From: Defluviitalea phaphyphila
Lineage (GTDB): Bacteria > Bacillota > Clostridia > Lachnospirales > Defluviitaleaceae
Assembly: GCF_001466305.1 (NCBI RefSeq)
Contig: NZ_JWID01000010.1
Span: forward strand, 1 to 58,991
Length of the DNA: 58,991 nucleotides
Reading direction: 5' to 3'
Positions 1 through 9,737 of this stretch are shown piece by piece. A model generated the notes under the pieces. It saw only the letters and a list, made by a program, of their open reading frames with translations, was not told the DNA's origin and did not search any database. Each line of letters opens with the position of its first letter. Within the stretch, counting starts at the first letter, position 1. A program made the translations under genes and the position numbers.

Positions 1-88
1 GTTCACATTTTCGTGCTACAAAAGGAGCATGAACTACCATAAGTTCCACGGTCTTATTTAATTTTCTCTTATCTAATATTTTATACAT
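1..88 (-). CDS. NfnA/SudB-like FAD/NAD-binding subunit (5' end only)
   Basis: The gene starts with ATG at 88 (minus strand) and runs off the left edge, leaving 29 codons. AGGAGG lies 6-8 bases before the start. The visible residues begin MYKILDKRKLNKTVELMVV and continue with an APFVARK stretch. This matches the N-terminus of the ferredoxin-NADP+ reductase alpha subunit (sulfide dehydrogenase/dihydroorotate dehydrogenase electron-transfer family), where the segment leads into the FAD-binding barrel. In that family the enzyme is cytoplasmic and pairs with a glutamate-synthase-like beta subunit in electron-bifurcating NADPH metabolism. The identification rests on only 29 residues. It is divergent from the AraC-type gene at 371. 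Confidence 0.65.
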   Translation of the reverse strand, partial: MYKILDKRKLNKTVELMVVHAPFVARKCE

Positions 89-185
89 TGTTTCCTCCTT
101 AGATATATTTTTTAATATTTAATAAATTAATAATTTTGTTTAATATTTTTATATAATTTCAAGGACAAGATTTTACCTAATTTAC

Positions 186-214
186 TTGACATAAGATTTT
201 TATTTAGTTATTAT
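186..214 (+). promoter_or_regulatory. sigma-A-type promoter for the AraC-family gene
   Basis: TTGACA at 186-191, a 17-bp spacer and TATTAT at 209-214 (5 of 6 to consensus). The predicted start near 221 would give a leader of about 150 nt before the regulator's start codon. Confidence 0.55.
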
Positions 215-239
215 ATTCTTAGTTAATTATATGTCAATC

Positions 240-349
240 TTTTTAATAAAACTAGCTCATTTTTTTTAAAATGGTATTATTTTTTAAAAATTTTATGATA
301 TTTTTAATGAAATTAGTATTATTTTTAACAAATTTAGTTATATTTTTAA
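240..349. repeat. Phased TTTTTAA tracts upstream of the regulator
   Basis: Six copies of TTTTTAA start at 240, 263, 281, 301, 322 and 343. The last three are spaced exactly 21 bp apart, which is two helical turns, and are embedded in a degenerate longer repeat that includes AAATTTAGT-like flanks. Phased A/T tracts bend DNA. They could also be tandem operator half-sites. They lie between the promoter at 186-214 and the start codon. Confidence 0.5.
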
Positions 350-370
350 CAATAAATGGTGATGATATAT

Positions 371-1225
371 ATGATTAATGACTTAAATGCTCAATTTGAA
401 AATTATAATGGTTATGAAACAGATTATGTAAAATTATATTATTATAACTTACCATTTAAATCTTCTGGTAGATACAGAACTTTTAACTATCCTAGACTTT
501 GTGTTATTCTAAATGGAAAAAAAGAAGTAATATTAGATAATAAAGATAAATTTTCTTATGGGAAAGATAGTTATTTGCTTTTACCTTCTAACTCACTTGT
601 TCATATGAACATAAGTTCAAAAACAACTGCTTTAGCTTTTGAACTTAATGATGAACTGATTAAATCAGTAATAAAAAAAATTGATATACCTGATGAGATT
701 AAGGAAAATATAGATTATACTCAAAATTATTTTTTAGGGAAAAATACTCATAATATTGCTGACGATATAAATAATTTACTTCTTGCTGCAAAACAAAAAG
801 ATATCAACAGTGAATTTTTATTCGACTTATACTCTCAAAAGTTAGTTTTTGATTTGATAAAAAATAGGACTACCTACAGCATTCTGAATACAGAAAATAA
901 CCATCCCATACGTATTGCTATTAAATATATTAATGAAAATCTTGAACATAATATAAACATAGGAAAACTTGCCAAAGATTTAAACATGTCCGAATCAAAT
1001 TTCACTAATCTATTTAAAAAAATAGTAGGCATAAAACCTACTGAGTATATTAAAAATAAAAAATTAGAATTAGCTTTAAAACTACTTAAAACTGAAAGTG
1101 TTACAGATGTCGCTCTTAGTCTTGGTTATTCTAACATTTCATATTTTATAAAATTATTTAAAAATAAATATAATCTTACTCCCAAACAATATCAATTAAA
1201 TTACTTGATTAATAATTCTAAGTAG
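371..1225 (+). CDS. AraC-family transcriptional regulator
   Basis: This 284-residue protein has an N-terminal cupin-like sensing half (about 1-170) and a C-terminal AraC/XylS double helix-turn-helix (about 180-280). The second half shows the family pattern: a LAKDLNMSESNFTNLFKK helix pair, the linker GIKPTEYI, and the VALSLGYSNISYFIKLFK signature ending near TPKQYQ. Several ATG/GTG codons are possible from 356. ATG 371 is preferred because GGTGAT lies seven bases ahead, though the ribosome site is weak. It is transcribed away from the NfnA-like gene, a common arrangement for a local regulator. The effector and targets cannot be read from the sequence. A hairpin at 1254-1280 follows. Confidence 0.85.
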   Translation: MINDLNAQFENYNGYETDYVKLYYYNLPFKSSGRYRTFNYPRLCVILNGKKEVILDNKDKFSYGKDSYLLLPSNSLVHMNISSKTTALAFELNDELIKSVIKKIDIPDEIKENIDYTQNYFLGKNTHNIADDINNLLLAAKQKDINSEFLFDLYSQKLVFDLIKNRTTYSILNTENNHPIRIAIKYINENLEHNINIGKLAKDLNMSESNFTNLFKKIVGIKPTEYIKNKKLELALKLLKTESVTDVALSLGYSNISYFIKLFKNKYNLTPKQYQLNYLINNSK

Positions 1226-1253
1226 TTGAAATTTAATGTCATATAATAAAATA

Positions 1254-1280
1254 AGCTCACCCTATTTTTATGGGTGAGCT
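1254..1280. terminator. Bidirectional hairpin between the AraC gene and trmD
   Basis: Perfect 9-bp stem AGCTCACCC / GGGTGAGCT with a 9-nt loop. Read on the minus strand it is followed by TTATTTTATT, so it best serves as terminator of the trmD operon. It may also stop the convergent regulator transcript. Confidence 0.75.
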
Positions 1281-1340
1281 GTTTACAATTTCTAATACTT
1301 AGATGCTCTTTTTATCATTACTCAAAATATAAATATTATC

Positions 1341-2072
1341 TTACTCATTATTTAATTTCTCTATATACTTTATATCTTTATCAGTTAAATTAGTTTTTTC
1401 TAATAAATCTGGACGTTTTTCTAAAGTTATCTTAAGAGATTGTTCCCTTCTCCACTGTTTTATTTTTTCATGATGACCAGATAATAATACTTTAGGAACC
1501 TCTTTACCTCTAAAAACAGGTGGTCTTGTGTATTGGGGATATTCTAATAAATTATTCGAAAAAGATTCTTCTTCAAAAGATTCTTTTCTACCAAGAACTC
1601 CAGGAACTAATCTTGCTACTGCATCTATAACTACCATAGCAGCTAATTCTCCTCCTGTAAGAATATAATCTCCAATAGAAATTTCATCTGTAACTATTTC
1701 ATCTATTACTCTTTGATCTATTCCTTCATAATGTCCACAAAGAATTATTAACTCTTTTTCTATGGATAATTCTTTAGCAATTTTTTGAGAAAAAGTCTTT
1801 CCTTGAGGAGACATATAGATTACCCTTGGATTAATTTTATATTTTGAAATTATATATTCATAAGCATCATATATAGGTTGTGGTTGCATGACCATCCCTG
1901 GTCCTCCACCATAAGGATAATCATCTACTTGCTTATGTTTACTTTTCGAAAAATCTCTAATATTTATACATTCAATATTTATTTTTTTTGCAGCTTGAGC
2001 TTTCCCTAAAATACTATAAGACATTGTCGATTTAATCATATCGGGAAATAATGTAAGAATATAAAAATTCAT
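1341..2072 (-). CDS. trmD: tRNA (guanine-N1)-methyltransferase TrmD
   Basis: TrmD makes m1G37 in tRNAs that read codons of the CNN/CCN/CGG type, which prevents +1 frameshifting. The 243-residue protein has the full family length. Its SPOUT knot motifs are visible: GGGPGM at 55-60, CGHYEGIDQR at 112-121 and SIGDYILTGGE at 132-142, followed by the helical C-terminal tRNA-binding domain. The start codon shares one base with the rimM stop (TAATG-type overlap), so the two are probably translationally coupled. This is the last gene of the long operon, and the hairpin at 1254-1280 ends it. Confidence 0.97.
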   Translation of the reverse strand: MNFYILTLFPDMIKSTMSYSILGKAQAAKKINIECINIRDFSKSKHKQVDDYPYGGGPGMVMQPQPIYDAYEYIISKYKINPRVIYMSPQGKTFSQKIAKELSIEKELIILCGHYEGIDQRVIDEIVTDEISIGDYILTGGELAAMVVIDAVARLVPGVLGRKESFEEESFSNNLLEYPQYTRPPVFRGKEVPKVLLSGHHEKIKQWRREQSLKITLEKRPDLLEKTNLTDKDIKYIEKLNNE

Positions 2073-2581
2073 TAATCTCTCAATCCTTCTATTAAAAATA
2101 CTGTCATTTTTTTATTATCTATATCAACATCTAATATGCATTGTTTAATTGCTGGAATAAGTATCTCTTTAGCTCCTTCTTTTTTTACAACATAAACATC
2201 ATTGCTTCCTGTAAAAATAATGTCAACAATTTTCCCTAAATATTCATTTTCATTTGTATATACATCTAAATCATATAAATCTCCAATATAATATTCATCT
2301 TTTTCTAAAGGAAGTGCTAATTCTCTAGGAATTTTTATAATACTATTTTTTAAAGTTTCCGCATCATTCATTGAAGATATTCCTTTTAACTTTAATAATA
2401 CAAAATTTTTATGATATCTAACTCTTTCTATTTCATATTCATTTAATATATTTCTATTTTCTATATAAATATAATTTAATAATTCAAAACGTTTTGGGTC
2501 ATCGGTCATAGGAATAACTCTTACTTCGCCTCGGATACCTTGAGTATTTACAATCTTACCAATCTCTATATAACTTGACAA
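2072..2581 (-). CDS. rimM: Ribosome maturation factor RimM
   Basis: RimM helps assemble the 30S subunit head around ribosomal protein S19. The N-terminal barrel begins IEIGKIVNTQGIRGEV, the canonical RimM opening, and the C-terminal PRC-barrel carries the YYIGDLYDLDVY and PAIKQCILDVD segments. A TTG start at 2581 is chosen because AGGAGG sits six bases upstream; the in-frame ATG further upstream would place the ribosome site inside the gene. That gives 169 residues, normal for the family. It overlaps trmD by one base and follows khpA across a small hairpin. Confidence 0.93.
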   Translation of the reverse strand: MSSYIEIGKIVNTQGIRGEVRVIPMTDDPKRFELLNYIYIENRNILNEYEIERVRYHKNFVLLKLKGISSMNDAETLKNSIIKIPRELALPLEKDEYYIGDLYDLDVYTNENEYLGKIVDIIFTGSNDVYVVKKEGAKEILIPAIKQCILDVDIDNKKMTVFLIEGLRD

Positions 2582-2624
2582 TATATATCCTCCTTGCATT
2601 AATTTATAAAATGAATATATATAA

Positions 2625-2645
2625 AAAGACTAGGTTATCCCTAGT
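2625..2645 (-). terminator. Intra-operon hairpin between khpA and rimM
   Basis: Stem AGACTAGG / CCTAGTCT with a 5-nt loop, followed on the minus strand by TTTTATATAT. It looks like a weak intrinsic terminator or attenuator that would lower rimM-trmD expression relative to rpsP-khpA. Confidence 0.55.
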
Positions 2646-2651
2646 CTAAAT

Positions 2652-2882
2652 TTATTGCAAAATTTCAACTACAACTCTCTTATTTTCACGAGTTGCCGCT
2701 GCTTTTATAACTGTACGAATTGCTTTTGCAATTCTACCTTGTTTTCCTATAACTTTTCCCATATCTTCTGGAGCTACTTTTAACTCCAAAATAACGGAAC
2801 GTTCTCCTTCTATTTCATTAACTTCTACTGCTTCAGGATTATCTACTAAAGCTTTAGCAATAACTTCTATTAGTTCTTTCAT
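2652..2882 (-). CDS. khpA: KH-domain RNA-binding protein KhpA
   Basis: This 76-residue protein is essentially one type II KH domain. The GxxG RNA-binding loop is seen in [15 protein letters not shown] (about residues 42-56). KhpA pairs with KhpB/EloR in many Firmicutes and affects cell elongation and sRNA function. It lies just downstream of rpsP (26-nt gap), the usual place for this gene (ylqC in Bacillus). The ribosome site is a clear GAGGTG. Its length and composition are typical. Confidence 0.93.
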   Translation of the reverse strand: MKELIEVIAKALVDNPEAVEVNEIEGERSVILELKVAPEDMGKVIGKQGRIAKAIRTVIKAAATRENKRVVVEILQ

Positions 2883-2908
2883 TATTTACACCTCCTCAAA
2901 CCTTTTGA

Positions 2909-3154
2909 CTACTGGAGTACATTAGCTTTTTTTAATAAAGCTTTTACTGTGTCAGAAGGTTGAGCACCATTTTTTAACCATTTTTGAACAAGCTCTTCAT
3001 CTACTTTTAATTCTACTGGGTCCTTTGTTGGATCATAATATCCAACTTCTTCAATAAATTTTCCATCTCTAGGAGATCTGGAATCAGCAACAACTATTCT
3101 ATAAAAAGGAGCTTTTTTTGCACCCATTCTTTTTAACCTAATTCTAACTGCCAT
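2909..3154 (-). CDS. rpsP: 30S ribosomal protein S16
   Basis: An 81-residue S16 with the conserved opening [20 protein letters not shown] and the [14 protein letters not shown] segment that packs against 16S rRNA in the lower body of the 30S subunit. AAGGAGGTGAAAAATT precedes the ATG, a strong ribosome site fitting a highly expressed protein. It follows ffh by 39 nt and heads the rpsP-khpA-rimM-trmD cluster, an arrangement conserved across Firmicutes. Confidence 0.97.
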   Translation of the reverse strand: MAVRIRLKRMGAKKAPFYRIVVADSRSPRDGKFIEEVGYYDPTKDPVELKVDEELVQKWLKNGAQPSDTVKALLKKANVLQ

Positions 3155-3193
3155 AATTTTTCACCTCCTTACAAAATTAATCGGTTTAATATA

Positions 3194-4528
3194 TTACATA
3201 AAAGGAAGTTTAAACTTACCCTTTTTGCCTCTACTCATATCTGAAAATTGTTTCATCATTTTTCTCATTTGCTCAAATTGTTTAATAAGCCTATTTACTT
3301 CTTGTAAACTTCTTCCACTTCCTAGAGCTATTCTTTTTTTCCTAGGCCCATTTAAAATGGAAGGATTTCTTCTTTCTTCTTTAGTCATAGATTTTATAAT
3401 AGCTTCTACATGGGCAATTTCTTTTTCATCAATATCAATGTTGCCTAATTTTTGCATATTCATCCCAGGAATCATTCCTAAAAGCTGATTTAATGGCCCC
3501 ATTTTTCTAACTTGTTGCATTTGTTCTAAAAAGTCTTCGAAATCGAATTCCATTTTTCTTATCTTTTTTTCTAAATCTGCAATTTTTTTATCATCAAAAT
3601 TTTGTTGAGCCTTTTCTATAAGACTAAGAACATCGCCCATTCCTAATATTCTTGAAGCCATTCTATCAGGATGAAATGCTTGAAGATCTTCTAATTTTTC
3701 TCCTAAGCCCACATATTTTATAGGTTTATTAGTTACTGAACGTACAGATAAAGCTGCTCCACCTCTGGTATCACCATCTAATTTTGTTAATATAACTCCA
3801 TCTATACCCAACTTTTCATTAAAACTTTCTGCTACATTAACTGCATCTTGTCCAGTCATTGCATCAACTACAAGTAGAATTTCCTGAGGTTTTACAAAAG
3901 CTTTAATATCTGAAAGTTCATCCATTAATTTTTCATCTATATGCAATCTTCCTGCTGTATCAATAATTACTACATCATTATTATTATCTTTTGCATAATC
4001 AAGAGATTTTTTTGCAATTTCAACTGGATTATTAACACCTTCCATAGAAAATACAGGAACATCTACTTGCGATCCTACTACTTGAAGCTGTTTTATTGCT
4101 GCAGGACGATAAACATCACAAGCAACTAATAGAGGAGTTTTTCCCATTTTTTTGATTTGTCCTGCTAACTTACCAGAAGTAGTTGTTTTCCCTGCTCCTT
4201 GCAATCCTACCATCATATATACAGTAGGTGGAACATTAGAAAATGTAAGCTTACTTTGAGTACTTCCCATTAAACTAATTAATTCTTCATGTACTATTTT
4301 TATTACTTGTTGCCCTGGAGTTAAACTCTCTAAAACATCATGTCCTACGGCTCTTTCTTTAATTTTATTAATAAATGATTTTACTACTTTAAAGTTTACA
4401 TCAGCCTCTAATAAAGCCAATTTTACTTCACGTAAAGCAGAAGTAACATCTTTTTCGGTTAATTTCCCTTTGCTTTTAAGTTTTTTAAATACACTTTGAA
4501 GCTTATCAGATAAACTTTCAAAAGCCAT
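3194..4528 (-). CDS. ffh: Signal recognition particle protein Ffh
   Basis: Ffh is the SRP54 GTPase that binds signal sequences of nascent membrane proteins and docks with FtsY. The 444 residues hold an N-terminal four-helix domain, a GTPase domain with the P-loop GLQGAGKTT (about 108-116), the DVYRPAA motif, DTAGRLH and TKLDGD, then a methionine-rich M domain from about 300 whose last helices contain repeated MM pairs for signal-peptide binding. Its gene follows ylxM by only 16 nt, so ylxM-ffh is one unit. Confidence 0.97.
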   Translation of the reverse strand: MAFESLSDKLQSVFKKLKSKGKLTEKDVTSALREVKLALLEADVNFKVVKSFINKIKERAVGHDVLESLTPGQQVIKIVHEELISLMGSTQSKLTFSNVPPTVYMMVGLQGAGKTTTSGKLAGQIKKMGKTPLLVACDVYRPAAIKQLQVVGSQVDVPVFSMEGVNNPVEIAKKSLDYAKDNNNDVVIIDTAGRLHIDEKLMDELSDIKAFVKPQEILLVVDAMTGQDAVNVAESFNEKLGIDGVILTKLDGDTRGGAALSVRSVTNKPIKYVGLGEKLEDLQAFHPDRMASRILGMGDVLSLIEKAQQNFDDKKIADLEKKIRKMEFDFEDFLEQMQQVRKMGPLNQLLGMIPGMNMQKLGNIDIDEKEIAHVEAIIKSMTKEERRNPSILNGPRKKRIALGSGRSLQEVNRLIKQFEQMRKMMKQFSDMSRGKKGKFKLPFM

Positions 4529-4544
4529 GAACTAAGCCTCCTAA

Positions 4545-4895
4545 TTATTCATTTAAAATTTTATGGGCAATAGCTTTTATTCTATTAATTTTAATTACTG
4601 CTTCTTTAGATAAATCTTTTTCTATACTTTCTACTATATCAAGAATTTCTTTAATATAATTTTTATTAGCAATAAACCGTTTTACTAATTTAAGTTTTTC
4701 CTCATATTGAAATAAAATATGTTCAGATCGTCTTAAAGTATCATAAACTCCTTGTCTACTGATTTTTAATTGTTCGCTTATTTCTCCTAAAGACAAATCA
4801 TTATGATAATATAACTCAAATATATTTTTTTGTCTATCTGTTAATAATTCTCCATAAAAATCATATAATAATGAAATTTCTAATATACGTTCCAT
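4545..4895 (-). CDS. ylxM: SRP-associated helix-turn-helix protein YlxM
   Basis: A 116-residue protein of the YlxM/p13 (UPF0122) family. It has a sigma-region-4-like HTH in the segment LTDRQKNIFELYYHNDLSLGEISEQ and the following KISRQGVYDTLRR helix. Family members bind SRP components in some Gram-positive bacteria. It sits between ftsY and ffh, as in other Firmicutes, and is 16 nt from ffh. The 86-nt gap to ftsY upstream is the largest in this part of the operon. Confidence 0.92.
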   Translation of the reverse strand: MERILEISLLYDFYGELLTDRQKNIFELYYHNDLSLGEISEQLKISRQGVYDTLRRSEHILFQYEEKLKLVKRFIANKNYIKEILDIVESIEKDLSKEAVIKINRIKAIAHKILNE

Positions 4896-4981
4896 AAAAT
4901 CACCACATTTTAAATGGGTGTAAAGTTGTTCTGCTTTACAGAAGTATTCTATAGTAAAATCATTAGTTTGTCAAGAAAATT

Positions 4982-6127
4982 TTAATCATCATAATTCGCA
5001 AATAAAGCTGTGGCAAATTCTTTAGGATTAAATGGTTGTAAATCATCAATTCCTTCTCCTACTCCTATATATTTAACCGGAATATTCATTTCAGAACTAA
5101 TACCAACAATTATTCCTCCCTTAGCAGTTCCATCTAACTTTGTTAAAACAATTCCTGAAATATCTGCAACTTCTTTAAATAATTTTACTTGTTGAAGAGC
5201 ATTTTGTCCTGTCGTTGCATCCAATACTAGAAAAACTTCTTTTTTAGCTTCTGGATATTCCCTGGTTATTATTCTAAATATTTTTTTTAATTCTTCCATT
5301 AAATTCTTTTTATTATGTAATCTTCCAGCTGTATCACATATCAATACATCAATTTTTCTTGACTTAGCTGCTTGTATAGCATCAAATATTACTGCTGCTG
5401 GGTCAGAGTTTTCTTGGTGCCTAATAACATCTACTCCTACTCTATCTCCCCAAACTTCTAATTGTTCAATAGCTGCTGCCCTAAAAGTATCTGCAGCTGC
5501 TAAAAGTACTTTCTTTTTTTGTTTCTTAAAATTGTGAGCTAATTTACCTATGGTTGTAGTTTTACCAACTCCATTAACTCCAATAACTAAAATAACAACT
5601 GGCCCTTCTTCTATATTAACTTCATGGTTTCCTTTTTCAAGAAGTTTTGAAATTTCTTCTATAAGAAGTTGTCTAAGCTCTATTGCCTCTGTAATTTTTT
5701 CTTCTTTTACTCTTTTTCTTAAATTTTCCATGATGTTCATAGTAGTTGAAACTCCTATATCTGCCATAATAAGAGCTTCTTCTAATTCTTCATAAAGTTC
5801 TTCATCTATTTTTTTAAAAGATTTTAAAACTTGATCTATTCCATCCATAATATTACTTCTTGTTTTAGTTAATCCTTTAACTAATTTAGAAAAAAAACTT
5901 TTTTTAGGTTGAGATACTTTTTCTTCTACCATTTCTTCTTTATGCTCTTTATCTTCTTCAATTATTTCTGTTTCTTCTTCTTTCTGTCCTTTATCTTCTT
6001 CTATAACTGTTTCCTCTATACTTTCTTCCATATTTTCTTCTACTATTGCTTTTCCTGCTCTTTCTTGTTCTTTATTTTTTTCTACTTGTTTTTTATCTCT
6101 ATTAAATAAATTCTTAAATATTGCCAT
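4982..6127 (-). CDS. ftsY: Signal recognition particle receptor FtsY
   Basis: FtsY is the membrane-associated GTPase that receives the ribosome-SRP complex. Residues 1-75 are very rich in Glu and Lys, the acidic A region. The N and G domains follow, with P-loop GVNGVGKTTT (about 183-192), DTFRAAA, DTAGRLHNK and TKLDGTAKGG. The C-terminus GVGEGIDDLQPFNP is diagnostic. The total of 381 residues is within the usual range. It begins 17 nt after the smc stop, so the two are co-transcribed. Confidence 0.97.
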   Translation of the reverse strand: MAIFKNLFNRDKKQVEKNKEQERAGKAIVEENMEESIEETVIEEDKGQKEEETEIIEEDKEHKEEMVEEKVSQPKKSFFSKLVKGLTKTRSNIMDGIDQVLKSFKKIDEELYEELEEALIMADIGVSTTMNIMENLRKRVKEEKITEAIELRQLLIEEISKLLEKGNHEVNIEEGPVVILVIGVNGVGKTTTIGKLAHNFKKQKKKVLLAAADTFRAAAIEQLEVWGDRVGVDVIRHQENSDPAAVIFDAIQAAKSRKIDVLICDTAGRLHNKKNLMEELKKIFRIITREYPEAKKEVFLVLDATTGQNALQQVKLFKEVADISGIVLTKLDGTAKGGIIVGISSEMNIPVKYIGVGEGIDDLQPFNPKEFATALFANYDD

Positions 6128-6144
6128 ATCTTTTCACTCCTTTT

Positions 6145-9100
6145 TTAACTTGCCTCTTCATCCTGAACATCAGAAAGTTTTACTGATATTAATTTTGATA
6201 TTCCTTGTTCTTGCATAGTTACACCATATAATGTATCTGCTGCTTCCATAGTCCCTTTTCTATGGGTTATAACAATAAATTGAGTATCTTTAAATTTTTT
6301 TAAATAATTAGCAAACCTGTTTACATTTGCATCATCTAATGCTGCTTCTATTTCATCTAAAACACAAAATGGAGAAGGTTTCATTTTCAATATAGAGAAT
6401 AAAAGGGCAATGGCTGTTAAAGCTCTTTCTCCTCCAGATAATAAAGTCATATTTTGCAATTTTTTCCCTGGGGGTTGAGCAATTATTTCTATTCCCGATT
6501 GCAAAATATTTTTTTCATCTACCAATTGAAGATATCCTTTTCCTCCACCAAATAATTCAACAAAAACTTTATTAAAATTAGATGATATAATGGAAAAATT
6601 TTTAATAAATTGTTTTTCCATAGAAGAAATTAATTCTTTAATAATATTTCTAAGTTTTTTCTCTGCATCTTCAATATCTTTTTTTTGATTTATTAAAAAT
6701 TCATATCTTTCTTTCACTTTTTCATATTCTTCAATAGCATCTAAATTAATATTTCCTAAATTTTTAATTTGATTTTTATAATATTGAGATTTATTTTTCA
6801 TTTCAGATATACTTCCTATATCTTCTTTAAATTTTAAGGCTGAATTATAAGTTTCTTCATATTCTTCCCATATACGATTATATAAATTTTCTTCTTCTAA
6901 CTTTAATTTAGTTTTTTTGTTTTCTATTCTATGAATTTCTTGTTTAATCAAATCAATGTTTTCTCTTGTTTTATTTATGTTATTTTCATATTGTTTGAGT
7001 ATTATGTTTTTTTCTCTTTTTTCTTTTTGTAATTTATTTTGCAGATCAGCATTCGTGCCCAAATTTAAATTTAATTCTCGTATTTTTTCTTTATTTTTTA
7101 TAATTTCTTCTTCTTTTATTTTTATTTCTTTAGAAAGAACTTGTATTTCTTCTTCTTTTTTATTTTTTTCTAAATTTAAATTTTTAATATCATTTTCTAA
7201 ACGTTTTATATCTTCTAAAATATATTGATTTTTTTGTTTTAATGAAGAAATTTCAATTTTTATTTCTGTAATACTAATAGATAAACTTTCTTTCGATGTT
7301 CTTTCTGTTTGTAAATGAGATTGATGAGCTTCAACTTTATTATGTATTTCTTCAATTTCTACTTCAATCTTTTTTAGAATTGAAGTCTCTTTATTTAATT
7401 TTTCTAAAAAATTTTCATATTGAATCTTTAACTGTTCTTCTTCTATTGATAATTGTCTTTTTCTTTCTTCTATTTCTATTAAAAGTTCTTTAGATTGTTT
7501 TATTTTATGGTTTTCCGATATAATTTGCATGTTAATATCTTGAATTTCTTTTTCTTTATTTTCTATTAAAAATATATTTCTATTTTTTTCTTTTTCATAA
7601 GTTTCTAATTCTTGTTGATAACATTCCAGTTTTTTTGAAATTTGGCTTAATTTATGTTTTAATTCTTCTAATTCTCTTGTTCTTGAAAAGAAATTACTAG
7701 ATTTTTGGTATATACTTCCTCCTGTTATTGAACCTCCAGCATTTAAAGCTTCCCCATCTAAGGTAACTATTTTATACTTATAGTCATATTTTCTAGCAAT
7801 TTTTATTCCAAAATTTAAATTCTTTACAATAAATACTCTTCCTAATAAATAAGAAATAATATTTTTATAAATACTATCATATTTAATTATGTCTGAAGCA
7901 ACTCCAAGTATACCTTCTTCTTTTAAAATCTCTTCTTTTTCTCTGCCTAAATAATTTCCTTTTATAGATGTCAACGGTAAAAAAGTTGCTCTTCCTAATT
8001 TATTCTTTTTAAGATATTCAATGATATCTTTAGAAACTTCTTCTGTTGTTGTAACAATATTTTGTAATCTACTTCCTAAAGCTACTTCTATAGCAACTTC
8101 ATATCCTTTAGGAACTTTAATTAACTCTGCTACAACTCCACAAATTCCTTCCCATTTAATAGGATTTTTATTTTTTAATAAAAGAATATTTTTAACACTT
8201 TTACTGAATCCTTCGTATTCCTTTTCCATTTGCTCTATAATTTGCTTTTTAGACTTAATACGATGTTTTTCTTCTGTTAATAAATTTATTTCATTAGATT
8301 TTTTATTTACTACATTAATTATTTTTTTATTTTTATTAATTAAATCATCTATATCTTTTTGTATAATTTCTAATTTATTCTTTTTATCATTCAGTATTTT
8401 TTTAAGCGCATTCAAATGAACTTGCTGATTTTTGTATTGGGTTGCAACTTTTTCCTTCTCATGCTTTATTTGATCTCTTCTATTTTTAATTTGTTCTAAA
8501 TTAGAATTTATTCTTTGAACATTACTCTTTATTTCTGAAGCTTCATTCATTTTTTCAATAATATCAGATTTATATTTTTCAATTTCTGTTTCATTAGATA
8601 ACAATAATTTTGTAAGCTCATTAAAATCTTTTTCATATTTTTCTAAAAGTTCTTCTTTAATTTTTAGTTCTAAATCTATACCATTTTTTTTAACTATTAA
8701 TTTATTTATTTCTTCATCATTCTTAAATATTTTATTTTGAATCTCATTACATTCATTTTGAAGTCTTTTTATGTTTTCATTTAAATGGATAATATCCTGT
8801 TGAATAACTTTATTATCTCCTTGAGATTTTTCAATTATTGTTTTAATATCTATAATTTCATTTTGAAGTTTAAATATTTTTTCATCAAGTTTTTCTATTT
8901 CTTGTTTTACAATTTCATATTGTTCTTTTTGTTTAGTATTAAGTTTTTCTTGATTTAAAAGATTTTCATTATTATTTTCATAAATTTCTTCAAGATCAGA
9001 TATTTGAGATTTTAAATTATCGGCTTCTTTTAAAAATAAATTTAAATCTACCTTTTTTAGTTTATTTTTTATATCTAAATATTTTTTTGTCTTTTCCGCA

Positions 9101-9723
9101 CTTTTAGCTAAAGGTTCTATTTGTTTTTCTAATTCTCTTATAATATCTTCTATACGAATTAAGTTTTGTCTTTCTATTTCTAATTTTTTTTCCGCTTCTT
9201 GTTTCCTATTTTTATATTTAACAATTCCTACTGCTTCTTCAAATAAAAATCTTCTATCTTCTGGTTTACTACTGAGTATTCTATCAATTTGACCTTGTCC
9301 AATAATAGAGTATCCTTCTTTTCCTACTCCTGTATCCATAAATAATTCATAAATATCTTTTAAACGACAGGAGGTCCTATTGATAGAATATTCACTTTCT
9401 CCAGATCTATAAACTCGTCTTGTAATAGTCACTTCTTCAAAAGAAATAGGTATTTTTTTATCTGTATTATCTAAAGTAATAGATACTTCTGCAAATCCTA
9501 AAGGTTTTCTATTTTCAGTTCCTGCAAAAATAATATCTTCCATCTTAGAGCCTCTAAGACTTTTAACTTTCTGTTCTCCTAAAACCCATCTAATGGCATC
9601 TGCAATATTACTTTTCCCACTTCCGTTAGGGCCTACTATAGCACTAATTCCTTTATTAAAATCTAATTTTAAAGGGTCTGCAAAAGATTTAAAGCCTTGT
9701 ATTTCTAATCTTTTTAAATACAT
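6145..9723 (-). CDS. smc: Chromosome segregation protein SMC
   Basis: SMC is the condensin ATPase that, with ScpA/ScpB, compacts and resolves the chromosome. The 1192 residues have the full architecture: N-terminal head with Walker A GPNGSGKS (31-38), a long coiled coil, a hinge around 520-680 (VEVALGSRLQNIV and the glycine-rich GGSITGGS end), a returning coiled coil, and a C-terminal head with the signature LSGGERALTAIALLFS and Walker B FCVLDEIEAALDDANV. The coiled coils are unusually rich in Lys, Glu, Ile and Asn, as expected for the AT-rich genome. It lies 14 nt downstream of rnc. Confidence 0.98.
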   Translation of the reverse strand: MYLKRLEIQGFKSFADPLKLDFNKGISAIVGPNGSGKSNIADAIRWVLGEQKVKSLRGSKMEDIIFAGTENRKPLGFAEVSITLDNTDKKIPISFEEVTITRRVYRSGESEYSINRTSCRLKDIYELFMDTGVGKEGYSIIGQGQIDRILSSKPEDRRFLFEEAVGIVKYKNRKQEAEKKLEIERQNLIRIEDIIRELEKQIEPLAKSAEKTKKYLDIKNKLKKVDLNLFLKEADNLKSQISDLEEIYENNNENLLNQEKLNTKQKEQYEIVKQEIEKLDEKIFKLQNEIIDIKTIIEKSQGDNKVIQQDIIHLNENIKRLQNECNEIQNKIFKNDEEINKLIVKKNGIDLELKIKEELLEKYEKDFNELTKLLLSNETEIEKYKSDIIEKMNEASEIKSNVQRINSNLEQIKNRRDQIKHEKEKVATQYKNQQVHLNALKKILNDKKNKLEIIQKDIDDLINKNKKIINVVNKKSNEINLLTEEKHRIKSKKQIIEQMEKEYEGFSKSVKNILLLKNKNPIKWEGICGVVAELIKVPKGYEVAIEVALGSRLQNIVTTTEEVSKDIIEYLKKNKLGRATFLPLTSIKGNYLGREKEEILKEEGILGVASDIIKYDSIYKNIISYLLGRVFIVKNLNFGIKIARKYDYKYKIVTLDGEALNAGGSITGGSIYQKSSNFFSRTRELEELKHKLSQISKKLECYQQELETYEKEKNRNIFLIENKEKEIQDINMQIISENHKIKQSKELLIEIEERKRQLSIEEEQLKIQYENFLEKLNKETSILKKIEVEIEEIHNKVEAHQSHLQTERTSKESLSISITEIKIEISSLKQKNQYILEDIKRLENDIKNLNLEKNKKEEEIQVLSKEIKIKEEEIIKNKEKIRELNLNLGTNADLQNKLQKEKREKNIILKQYENNINKTRENIDLIKQEIHRIENKKTKLKLEEENLYNRIWEEYEETYNSALKFKEDIGSISEMKNKSQYYKNQIKNLGNINLDAIEEYEKVKERYEFLINQKKDIEDAEKKLRNIIKELISSMEKQFIKNFSIISSNFNKVFVELFGGGKGYLQLVDEKNILQSGIEIIAQPPGKKLQNMTLLSGGERALTAIALLFSILKMKPSPFCVLDEIEAALDDANVNRFANYLKKFKDTQFIVITHRKGTMEAADTLYGVTMQEQGISKLISVKLSDVQDEEAS

Positions 9724-9737
9724 AGATTCACCCCAAA

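Noticed and set aside
5550-6109. Plus-strand frames opposite ftsY, one very rich in Phe
   Set aside because: They are complements of Glu/Lys-rich coding sequence with no ribosome sites.
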